This document shows positions 56,507-64,000 of a stretch of 64,000 bases of DNA, in pieces. This stretch comes from JACKBC01 sp041391125 (GTDB lineage Bacteria; Chloroflexota; Anaerolineae; Caldilineales; Caldilineaceae). Location: assembly GCA_041391125.1 (NCBI GenBank), contig JAWKON010000008.1, forward strand, positions 62,001 to 126,000, in the 5' to 3' direction. Below the pieces are notes generated by a model. That model was given only the letters and a program-made list of their open reading frames with translations. It was not told the origin of the DNA and did no database searches. Position 1 is the first letter of the stretch, and the number at the start of each line of letters is the position of its first letter. The translations under genes and the position numbers were made by a program.

Positions 56507-57918
56507 GAAAATTTAGTTCGTTTGATCTGAGCGTGGCCACAGTCGCGCTGCTCATCTTAATGGTGTTGGCCTATATTATCCTGCGCGGCGGCAACATTCC
56601 GCTCAATCCCACGCTTATCGAACCACCGCCTTCCGCCTCCAACGTTTCTGTCGCCAGCCCCATCCGCGTTCAGTTCGATCACGATGTCGCCACCCAAGCC
56701 AACGCACTGGCGTTGCGGATTGCGTCGGCCGGCGCGGCTGGGCAATTATCCGGCGCGCTGAGCGTGCAGGGCAATACGATTACTCTGACACCCGATACGC
56801 CCTGGACGCCGAGCACCACTTTTACTGTGACTTTAGAGGCGGGCGTTACCGGCACTGGCGGTGAAGAGTTGACCGAGCCGTTGATCTGGCATTTCCAGAC
56901 GGCGCCGCGCCAGCTTCTTTATACGTCTGTGGATGCTGATTACCACGAACAGCTATACATGCTGGAATTGCCCGTCGACCCGGCTACGGGAAATCTGACG
57001 CCCGCTACACCGCGCCAGCTCACCGAATTGCCTTTGGGTATTTGGGATTTTGCCGTGTCGCCCGATGGCAGCCGCATTATTTATGCGGAATTGAAGGAGG
57101 GCGGCATGAGCGATTTGTGGATGCTGGAACGCGGTGTGCCTGAGCCCACTTTTTTGCTTTCATGCCCCAACGCGTCGTGCAGCAGCGCTGCTTGGGCGCC
57201 CACGGACCAGTTCATTGCCTTTACTCGGCGTAATGCCGATTCTTTTGGCAGCTTTGGCCCACCACGCTTGTGGCTGCTCAATATGCAGAGTGGAGAAACT
57301 GCGCAGGTTTTTACTGATGACCAGACGCTCGGGTATAATCCTCAATGGTCTGCGTCCGGTAATTGGCTCAGCTATTTGTCACCCGATCTGGACGGTGTGG
57401 GTGTGTATAACGTCAACGATGGTCGCAAGGTACAAATACCTACGCAAAGCGGAGAAGTTGGCGCATGGCACACGCAGCGCGACCAACTGCTCTTTGGCGT
57501 GTTGCAGCAACAGGGCGATCAGTTTTGGAGTCACCTCCATCTCATCGACCCAGCACAGCCCGAAGCGCAGCCGATGAACCTAAGCGGTGAGATCGCCGTG
57601 GATGATTCCTCGCCGTCCTGGTCGGCGCATGGTGAACAGATTGCTTTCCGTCGCAAGGAGTTTGAAGGCGAGCGCGCCGGTCTCGCCAAGCAGATATGGG
57701 TGATGGATGCCAATGGCGCCAATCAGCGCCCCATCACGACCGATTTGGAATTTGACCACGGCCAGCCCGTCTGGTCACCGGATGGACGCTACCTGCTCTT
57801 TCACCGCTTTCCGCTTAAAGGGCCGGATATTGTATTGAGCATTCGGATCGCCGATGTGGAGAGTGGACAATCCTGGGAGATTGTCAGCCCAGGTCAGCGG
57901 CCGGTCTGGTTGCCGTAA
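56503..57918 (+). CDS. Membrane-anchored Big_5 plus TolB-like propeller protein
   Basis: ATG at 56503 overlaps the DUF1980 stop (ATGA). The long open frame to its left belongs to the shifted DUF1980 gene and is not part of this one. The 471-aa protein has one N-terminal helix (VATVALLILMVLAYIILRGG) and a Big_5/SbsA-type Ig domain (SPIRVQFDHDVATQANALAL, TLTPDTPWTPSTTFTVTL). A propeller of PD40-like blades follows (FAVSPDGSRIIYAELKEGG, PQWSASGNWLSYLSPDLDGV, PVWSPDGRYLLFHR). It is probably outside the membrane facing the envelope. Role unknown, likely linked to the permease pair. Confidence 0.78.
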   Translation: MRKFSSFDLSVATVALLILMVLAYIILRGGNIPLNPTLIEPPPSASNVSVASPIRVQFDHDVATQANALALRIASAGAAGQLSGALSVQGNTITLTPDTPWTPSTTFTVTLEAGVTGTGGEELTEPLIWHFQTAPRQLLYTSVDADYHEQLYMLELPVDPATGNLTPATPRQLTELPLGIWDFAVSPDGSRIIYAELKEGGMSDLWMLERGVPEPTFLLSCPNASCSSAAWAPTDQFIAFTRRNADSFGSFGPPRLWLLNMQSGETAQVFTDDQTLGYNPQWSASGNWLSYLSPDLDGVGVYNVNDGRKVQIPTQSGEVGAWHTQRDQLLFGVLQQQGDQFWSHLHLIDPAQPEAQPMNLSGEIAVDDSSPSWSAHGEQIAFRRKEFEGERAGLAKQIWVMDANGANQRPITTDLEFDHGQPVWSPDGRYLLFHRFPLKGPDIVLSIRIADVESGQSWEIVSPGQRPVWLP

Positions 57919-57992
57919 AAAAAGTGATCAACAGATTGCGCAGATTTTAGAGATGTTGAGTTCAACAAGATCTCATATGGTTGACCCGCTAT

Positions 57993-58035
57993 GGTTTCGA
58001 TACGGCTGGAAACTGCCCAGCCTACTCAACCGCCG
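57993..58035 (+). repeat. Dispersed repeat, family A, copy 4
   Basis: GGTTTCGATACGGCTGGAAA, then CCCAGCCTACTCAACCGCCG, with stem GGCTGG/CCAGCC. Upstream TTGACCCGCT is shared with copy 2. The 57919-58173 gap holds only this and family H fragments. Confidence 0.8.
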
Positions 58036-58173
58036 CTAATCTCTGTCAACCACGTGACTTCCTGAAACGCCAGATTTTGCTGCCTACGAAAGAAATTTTG
58101 AAAATCTGTACAATCTGTTGTTCACGAATGGGCGCCTGGCGCCATCACAAACGAATCTTGGATTTCACCCACT

Positions 58174-60088
58174 ATGCAGGACTCGCATCGCGAATTGCAA
58201 CGAACATTAACGCGCTTGACGCCGCGCCTTGAGCAACATTTTGCCGATAAGATAAAGTCACCCCAATGGCGGGCGTTCCGGCGGCGGCTGGATGCGCACT
58301 TTCCGGCGCTCTTTGAACATCTGCTGGCGCTGTATGGGCAGCAATATGACTTTTTCTATCATTTAGAACAGCTTCTGATTTTGCTGGGCGAGTCGTGGCT
58401 GGCGCGCCCGACCGCGCTGCAAAAGCTGGATCAGGCGCGCGAAAATGCGCCCGATTGGTTCCAGTCGCCGGCGATGCTGGGCGGCGTCTGCTATGTGGAC
58501 CTGTTTGCGGGCGATCTGGCTGGGCTGCGCCAGAAGATTGACTATTTCAAAGAGCTGGGACTGACCTATCTGCACCTGATGCCGCTCTTTAAAGCACCCG
58601 CCGGCGACAGCGATGGCGGCTATGCCATCAGCGATTACCGCCAGGTGGAGCCGCGGCTGGGCAGCATGGATGAGCTGCGTGCGCTGGCGGGCGAACTGCG
58701 CCAGGCCGGCATCAGCCTGGTGCTCGATTTTGTCTTCAACCATACATCGGACGAGCATCGCTGGGCGCAGCAGATGCGCGCCGGCGACCCCGATCAGCAG
58801 GAAACCTATTTTGCCTTCCCCGACCGCCAGATGCCCGACGCCTACGACCGCACGCTGCGCGAGATTTTCCCCGATCAGCATCCGGGCAGCTTCACCTATC
58901 GCACCGATTTTGCCGACGGGAAGGGGCGCTGGGTCTGGACCACCTTCAACAGCTTCCAGTGGGATCTGAACTATCAGAATCCGCAGACTTTCCACAACAT
59001 GGCGGCGGAGATGCTCTTTTTGGCCAACCAAGGCGTGGAGGTGCTGCGGCTGGATGCGCTGGCCTTTACGTGGAAAGAGTTGGGCACCAATTGCGAGAGC
59101 TTGCCCAAGGCGCATACGCTGGTGCAGGCCTTTAACGCCGTGGCGCGCATTGCGGCGCCGGCGCTGCTCTTCAAATCGGAAGCCATTGTACACCCCGACG
59201 AGGTGGCCGAGTATATTAGCCCACAGGAGTGCCAGCTTTCCTACAATCCGCTGCTCATGGCGCTGCTGTGGGAGACGCGCTGGCCCGCGTGAAGTGCGGC
59301 TGTTGCGTCATTCGCCAAGCGGCGCTTTGCCATTCCGGCGGGCTGTGCGTGGGTCAACTATGTGCGCTGTCATGATGATATTGGCTGGACATTTGATGAT
59401 GGCGATGCGGGCGCGCTGGGCATCAACGGGTATGATCATCGCCGCTTTTTGAACGCGTTTTACACCGGACGTTTCGTCGGCAGCTTTGCGCGCGGTCTGC
59501 CCGCTCGAAAAACCCGCACGGAGCGATGCGCGCATTTCGGGCGCGCTGGCTTCGCTGGCCGGGCTGGAGCGGGCGCTGCAATTGGACAATGCGCAAGAAA
59601 TCGAGCTGGCCATCGGGCGCATTCTGTTGCTGCACGCCATCATTCTGAGCATTGGCGGCATCCCGCTGATCTATCTTGGGCGACGAGATCGGCGTGCGCA
59701 ACGATTACGGCTATCGCGCCCATGCGGATAAAGCCGGTGATAACCGCTGGGTGCATCGCCCACAGACCGATTGGGAAAAAGATGGCGCAGCGCACAGATC
59801 CAGAAGCGCAATTGAAGGGCGCATTTATGGCCCTTCAGCGGCTGATTCATCTGCGCAAAACGCAACCCACGCTGGCCGGCCACAACGCAAATCCTTAACA
59901 TTGGCAATGAACACGTGCTGGGCTATCTGCGCGAACAGGATGGCCAAACCTTGCTGGTGCTCGCCAATTTCAGCGAACGTGAGCAGCAAGTGGCCGCCAA
60001 TGATCTGCGGTTATATGGGTTGAGCTATGCGTTTCCGAAGTTAATTACGGACGAGCCGCTGCATCTGACAGAGTGGATTACCCTTTGA
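58174..60088 (+). CDS. GH13 amylosucrase-like enzyme (about five frame breaks)
   Basis: The first 372 codons are clean. A helical N-terminal domain is followed by the barrel motifs YLHLMPLFKAPAGDSDGGYA, LVLDFVFNHTSDEH, GVEVLRLDALAFTWKELGT (nucleophile Asp294) and ALLFKSEAIVHPDEV (acid/base Glu336). After a break near 59288 come NYVRCHDDIGWTFDD (third acidic residue), GINGYDHRRFLNAFYTGRF, and a C-terminal LRKTQPTLAGHN and LVLANFSEREQQVAANDLRL. N-terminal helices plus CHDDIGW are typical of amylosucrase, which makes alpha-1,4-glucan from sucrose. Sucrose hydrolase or a related activity cannot be excluded. Confidence 0.82.
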
Positions 60089-60100
60089 GGCCGTATCAGG

Positions 60101-60929
60101 TCATGTGGTTGAATCCCAAATAGGTTCAAGCAGTGCAGCATGGCGCTGAAATTGTTCTGTCCATGCCAGCATAAACTCGGCCAATCTGGAATCTCTTTGG
60201 AAACGTCGAGCACAGCCGGATCGTTGACCACAACTCGATCTGTTCGAGCCCAATAACTAACACTACATGGCTCGACTCATCTTTCTTCGACAAATCTTTC
60301 GTATTTACGTTGACAGCGAGGATAGAGTAACCCCGCATCTAAAACGGCGGAAGTGAATCCCAATCCCCACTCGCCTATATTCACAAACAAACCCCAAGGC
60401 TTCCAGCTTGCGCACATTTGAAAAAGCGGCCCCAAAATATCGCGTTTCCGGGAGTTTGAGCAATACACAGAGTAATCAAACGGAATGTGCAAATATTACC
60501 TTCATAGCGCTGCAGAGCACGTAGACAGTCGAAGCTTTGGCTGGCGTTGAGACCAGTGAGAGACGTTTAACAATGTCATCTGCGATATCCAGAATCTGAT
60601 TGAGTTTCTCTGTTGGCACAGAAATGACACGACCGCTTTGGGCGTCGACCTCAATTGCCCCCGGTATTTCAAGTTTGGCAATGCCGGGCAAGCGTATGCT
60701 TAGGATGAGCCGCCGCAACGGTTGTACTTAAGACCGAGTGTTGGTTCATCAGCATAAATGCCTGTAGAGAGTTCACGGCTAATATAATTGTTGGCATAAC
60801 GCTTTGCTTGGGTTGGTGATATTTCAATCACATCCGAAAAAGCATCCCCCTGCCAAAGCTGCCATCAACCTGAATATCGCCATTTTCAGGCCCACTTTTA
60901 CCTTTGTATTCATATACAACATGAAACAT
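60101..60929 (-). pseudogene. Unknown protein, frame-broken
   Basis: ATG at 60929 (MFHVVYEYKGKSGPENGDIQ) follows AGGGGGT. Readable pieces are ISPTQAKRYANNYISRELST, then PGIAKLEIPGAIEVDAQSGR, VPTEKLNQILDIADDIVKRL, and a C-terminus DPAVLDVSKEIPDWP then MLAWTEQFQRHAALLEPIWD with a stop at 60101. No family was recognised. It is convergent with the GH13 gene, 12 bases apart. At least five frame changes. It could be a decayed gene or a good gene with errors. Confidence 0.4.
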
Positions 60930-61121
60930 GGTTTTTACCCCCTGAGATTACGCATATAACGCTGAGATAGGCATCCGGTTTGCCCTCTTATCCTAAAAAG
61001 TATAGCAGACGTAGAATTTTGTAACAAACAAAATTGACTTCGGCCATTTTGCCAAACGTACCGGTCCGTGTACCATAGTTTACGCAGATTATCGACCGTA
61101 TATCTTCATATTGGAAAAAAC

Positions 61122-63026
61122 ATGCCACCGACCAACAATTTCCGCATCGAATCCTTGCTGGCCGCCCGCCAGTTTCTCAACCCACAGCTTGTGGGCGACC
61201 GCATCTATTTCATCAGCGATCTCGCGGGCCGGCTGAGCCTTTATGCCATGCATGAAGACGGCAGCGTGCCGGAGCCGCTGCTGCCGCCGCACATTGCGCT
61301 GCAGAATCCGCACCTGCTGGGCGGGCGCGCCTTTGTGGTGTTGCCCAAGCTGGCGAAAATCATGATCATGATTGATCGTGATGGCGACGAAAACTACCAG
61401 CCCATGCTGATACCGCAACTGGGCGGCATCCCCGAACCGCTCTTTGGCGCTGAATTTGCCGGCCAGCAATTGGTCTGCGCCAAGTGTGATGCCGAGCGTT
61501 TGCAGGCCATCTTTGTGGTCGATCCGCGCCACGAGGCCAAATACAGCGCCTTTATGGTCGATCTGGCAACGCTGGTTAAAACCGATCTGGGCAGCAGCGC
61601 GCACGGCAACTATCCGATAGCCGTGGCGGCAGATTATGGCCAGGTGGTGCTGGCCGAAAGTTACACGTCGGGCGACGTGGTGCTCTTTCGCTGGCAGGCG
61701 GGCGAAAGTGGGCGCACGCTTTTTTATGGTGAGCCGCTGGCGCAGCGTGCGGACCCGGACACGCCGGTCTTAAATGGCATCGGCAGCGGCGCCATTACGC
61801 CGCGGGGCAACTTGCTGTTGACCACGTCGCTTTTTGATGATGAATATGGGTTGGGCTATTTGGCCTTTGCCGACCCGGTGGTGCAGGCGGTCGCAGTTCA
61901 GGGATTGCAACATACGGGCGCGGGCGAGTTGGAAAGCGTGACCCACCTAGACGCCAATCGCCATCTGCTGCAATACAACATTGACGGCTGTTCGTGGGTC
62001 TATGTGGGTGAAATTGACGAGGATGCCCGCCAATTTCGCGTCACCCAAACGCTGTGCGGGCAGGGCCAACTGAGCAACGGCGTGCTCGAATCGATTGCGC
62101 ACGACAAAGAGAGCGACCGTTTTGTGCTCTCCTTTTCCACCGCCACCGCGCCGGCGCAAATTTATCTGCTCGACGAAAACGGCCCCAGCCCGCGCACCAA
62201 TGAACGGGTGCTGGGCATTCCGGTCCATCTGCTGGCGGCGGGCGAGGATGCATCCTATACCAGCCACGATGGATTGCGCATTTCGGCGCGGCTCTATTTG
62301 CCCGCCGCCGAACTGGGTTTCACCGGTCCGCTGCCCGTCGTCTTTTACATCCACGGCGGCCCGCAAAGCCAGGAGCGTCCCGATTTCACCTGGTTTTCCA
62401 TGCCGCTGATCCAGTTCCTCACGCTTAACGGCATGGCCGTTTTTGTACCCAACGTGCGCGGCAGCAGCGGCTATGGCCTGGCCTATATGAAACATGTGGA
62501 CCGCGACTGGGGCGGGCAGGACCGGCTGGATCACGTCCACGCGCTGGAACTGCTGGCCGCCGACCCGCGGCTGGATACGGCGCGCGCCGCCGTGGTGGGG
62601 CGCTCGTACGGCGGCTACATGACGCTGACTCTGGCCGGTCGACATCCCGAGCGGTGGCAGGCGGCCTGCGATATGTTTGGCCCGTACAATCTGTTTACCT
62701 TTATGGAGCGGCTGCCGCCCACCTGGCGCACCTATTTTGAAATGGCGCTGGGCCACCCCGAACGCGACCGCGACCTTTTGATCGAGCGCTCGCCCGACAC
62801 GCATCTGCATCAGCTCGCCTGCCCCATGCTGGTGATCCAAGGCGCCAACGACCCGCGCGTGGTCGAAAAAGAGTCCAGCGATCTCGTCAACGCCCTGCGC
62901 GCCCAAGGCAAAGAGATCGACTACCTGGTCTTCGCCAACGAAGGCCACGACGTGATCAAATATGAGAACAAAGTGCGCTGCTATAACGCGATTACGGCGT
63001 TTTTTGCTGAGAATTTGAAACCGTAA
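61122..63026 (+). CDS. S9-family (prolyl oligopeptidase/acylaminoacyl) peptidase
   Basis: The start is ATG at 61122, after GGAAAA; the longer frame is rejected. The 634-aa protein has an N-terminal beta-propeller, then the alpha/beta hydrolase domain from about residue 400: PLPVVFYIHGGPQSQERPDF, VPNVRGSSGYGLAYMKH, VVGRSYGGYMTLTLAG (Ser495), VIQGANDPRVVEKESS (Asp577) and FANEGHDVIKYEN (His609). No signal peptide, so it is probably cytoplasmic. It degrades short peptides; the exact specificity (dipeptidyl or acylaminoacyl) is unknown. Clean single frame. Confidence 0.9.
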   Translation: MPPTNNFRIESLLAARQFLNPQLVGDRIYFISDLAGRLSLYAMHEDGSVPEPLLPPHIALQNPHLLGGRAFVVLPKLAKIMIMIDRDGDENYQPMLIPQLGGIPEPLFGAEFAGQQLVCAKCDAERLQAIFVVDPRHEAKYSAFMVDLATLVKTDLGSSAHGNYPIAVAADYGQVVLAESYTSGDVVLFRWQAGESGRTLFYGEPLAQRADPDTPVLNGIGSGAITPRGNLLLTTSLFDDEYGLGYLAFADPVVQAVAVQGLQHTGAGELESVTHLDANRHLLQYNIDGCSWVYVGEIDEDARQFRVTQTLCGQGQLSNGVLESIAHDKESDRFVLSFSTATAPAQIYLLDENGPSPRTNERVLGIPVHLLAAGEDASYTSHDGLRISARLYLPAAELGFTGPLPVVFYIHGGPQSQERPDFTWFSMPLIQFLTLNGMAVFVPNVRGSSGYGLAYMKHVDRDWGGQDRLDHVHALELLAADPRLDTARAAVVGRSYGGYMTLTLAGRHPERWQAACDMFGPYNLFTFMERLPPTWRTYFEMALGHPERDRDLLIERSPDTHLHQLACPMLVIQGANDPRVVEKESSDLVNALRAQGKEIDYLVFANEGHDVIKYENKVRCYNAITAFFAENLKP

Positions 63027-63125
63027 AACGGGGAGTAGGGATTAGGGATTAGGGATTAAGCAGGGCAAGGCGAGAGACTCACGCGTAGTCCTGCCTAATC
63101 CTTACTCCCTAATCCCTACTCCCAA
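63027..63125. repeat. G-rich inverted repeat, family F, copy 2
   Basis: GGGGAGTAGGGATTAGGGAT is complemented by AATCCCTACTCCC at the right end, with further TTAGGGATT/CCTAATCC pairing. Related to 18692-18776. Confidence 0.7.
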
Positions 63126-63149
63126 CTTCCACCTCCCAGGAGAACCCAC

Positions 63150-64000
63150 ATGACTCACACCATTACTATTTCCACAGCTGAATTGGCCGAACATCTGCAT
63201 GATCCGAACTGGGCGATTGTGGATTGTCGCTTTAAATTGGGCAGTCCGGCGGAGGGCCGGGCGGCATATCTGGCGGCGCATATTCCCGGAGCAGTCTATG
63301 CGCATTTGGATGAAGAGCTGTCCGGCCCCATTGTGCCGGGGCAGACCGGGCGCCATCCGCTGCCGGAGATTGAGGCATTTGCGGTGAAGCTTTCCGATTG
63401 GGGCATTGACGCCAACACGCAGGTGATTGCCTATGACGACAACAGCAGCGTCTACGCCGGGCGGCTCTGGTGGATGCTGCGCTGGCTGGGCCACGACAAA
63501 GTGGCCGTGCTGGATGGCGACTGGCGGCAGTGGCAGCGCGAGGGGCGACCGACCCAAAGCGGCGCGGAGACGCGCCCACAGCGCACCTTTGTGGCCCGGC
63601 CGCGACCAGACATGCAGGTCAGCGTGGCCGATGTGCTGGCCAATGTGCAGAGCCGCACGCGCAAAATGTTCGACTCGCGCGATGAGTCGCGCTATCGCGG
63701 CGAGCCCAGCCCTATGGACCCGGTCTCCGGCCACATTCCGGGCGCGCGATCCGCCTGGTATGCGCGCAACCTGGACGCCGACGGCAAATTCCTGCCCGCC
63801 GACCAGTTGCGGGCGCGCTTCGCTGCGCTGTTGGGCGACGCCGCGCCCGAGGAGACAATCTTCTATTGCGGCTCCGGCGTTAGCGTCCACAACAACCTGC
63901 TTGCGCTGGCGCTGGCCGGGTATAGTACGTCGCCGCGCGTCTATATTGGCTCGTGGAGCGATTGGATTACGGATGCAGCGCGGCCAGTGGCGACGGGCGA
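63150..64000 (+). CDS. Two-domain rhodanese-type sulfurtransferase, 3' partial
   Basis: ATG at 63150 follows CCCAGGAGAA. The frame is open to the window end (284 codons). Domain 1 reads NWAIVDCRFKLGSPAEGRAA, HIPGAVYAHLDEELSGPIVP and AYDDNSSVYAGRLWWMLRWL. Domain 2 has KMFDSRDESRYRGEP, GHIPGARSAWYARNLDADGK and the active-site loop TIFYCGSGVSVHNNLL. CGSGV is the mercaptopyruvate/thiosulfate sulfurtransferase (SseA/RdlA) type loop, unlike CRIGERS in the suf-linked copy at 52303. The C-terminus is cut off. Confidence 0.9.
   Translation, partial: MTHTITISTAELAEHLHDPNWAIVDCRFKLGSPAEGRAAYLAAHIPGAVYAHLDEELSGPIVPGQTGRHPLPEIEAFAVKLSDWGIDANTQVIAYDDNSSVYAGRLWWMLRWLGHDKVAVLDGDWRQWQREGRPTQSGAETRPQRTFVARPRPDMQVSVADVLANVQSRTRKMFDSRDESRYRGEPSPMDPVSGHIPGARSAWYARNLDADGKFLPADQLRARFAALLGDAAPEETIFYCGSGVSVHNNLLALALAGYSTSPRVYIGSWSDWITDAARPVATG

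Noticed and set aside
55939..57918. Single 659-codon gene fusing DUF1980 and the propeller protein
   Set aside because: A frame change near 56460 hides the normal DUF1980 end NQPYLYP and an ATGA overlap; two genes explain the sequence better.
60025..60492. Small separate minus-strand genes between GH13 and S9
   Set aside because: Their pieces join end to end into one frame-broken gene (60101-60929) with one start and one stop.

Overview
The window looks like a fragment of a moderately GC-rich bacterial chromosome, most likely Chloroflexota. The assignment is an inference. It rests on a secreted protein with a Thr-Pro-rich linker ending in FLPVTSR, a SufR-C-B-D-S operon with rhodanese genes, a tricorn-type protease, an amylosucrase-like GH13, a DUF2142-type membrane protein, and many dispersed palindromic intergenic repeats. 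No rRNA, tRNA, CRISPR array or complete insertion sequence was recognised.

Layout. 1-5.4 kb (+): cupin, AlkZ-like glycosylase, AraC/VOC/sulfotransferase/AraC cluster, a RibD-C reductase, and a NYN-domain RNase gene preceded by a near-consensus promoter and a short structured, terminator-ended RNA. 5.5-17 kb (-): secreted hydrazine-synthase-alpha-like protein with a CxxCH motif, CHAT-TM-TPR protein, creatininase, VanW-like protein, DUF2142-like protein, MetG. 17.4-24.9 kb (+): YesL-like membrane protein, nitroreductase, and an NAD-linked formate dehydrogenase locus (NuoE-NuoF, HoxU-like, FdhA) interrupted by an Rpn-family gene and a broken Phd/RelE module. 24.9-30.4 kb: convergent BNR/sialidase-like gene (-), then tricorn protease (+). 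30.4-46 kb: many small stress and small-molecule proteins (ArsR-SRPBCC-DoxX-DinB, three RibD-C reductases, alpha/beta hydrolases, GyrI-like, VOC, DUF1801, MmcQ, GNAT), two type II toxin-antitoxin pairs (dinJ-yafQ, higBA), an ABC exporter, and an isolated promoter/34-codon ORF/terminator unit. 46-54.5 kb: GNAT, then sufR-sufC-sufB-sufD-sORF-rhodanese-sufS for Fe-S assembly. 54.6-64 kb: DUF318 permease with a DUF1980 partner and a membrane-anchored propeller protein, amylosucrase-like enzyme, a broken unknown gene, S9 peptidase, and a rhodanese gene cut by the window end.

Reading-frame breaks are concentrated at about 12.4-15.1, 18.8-29.9, 33.7-36.2 and 59.3-59.9 kb. Most of 36.6-52 kb reads cleanly. 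In the broken genes the residues on both sides of each break still match the family, and several breaks fall in G/C homopolymers. Assembly or read indels are therefore at least as likely as pseudogenisation. Coordinates of broken genes span the reconstructed gene, not one open frame.

At least eight families of inverted repeats fill the gaps between genes, most in two or more copies. One 42-bp family has compensatory changes in its stem, and one AT-rich family sits in every gap of the suf operon up to the small ORF.
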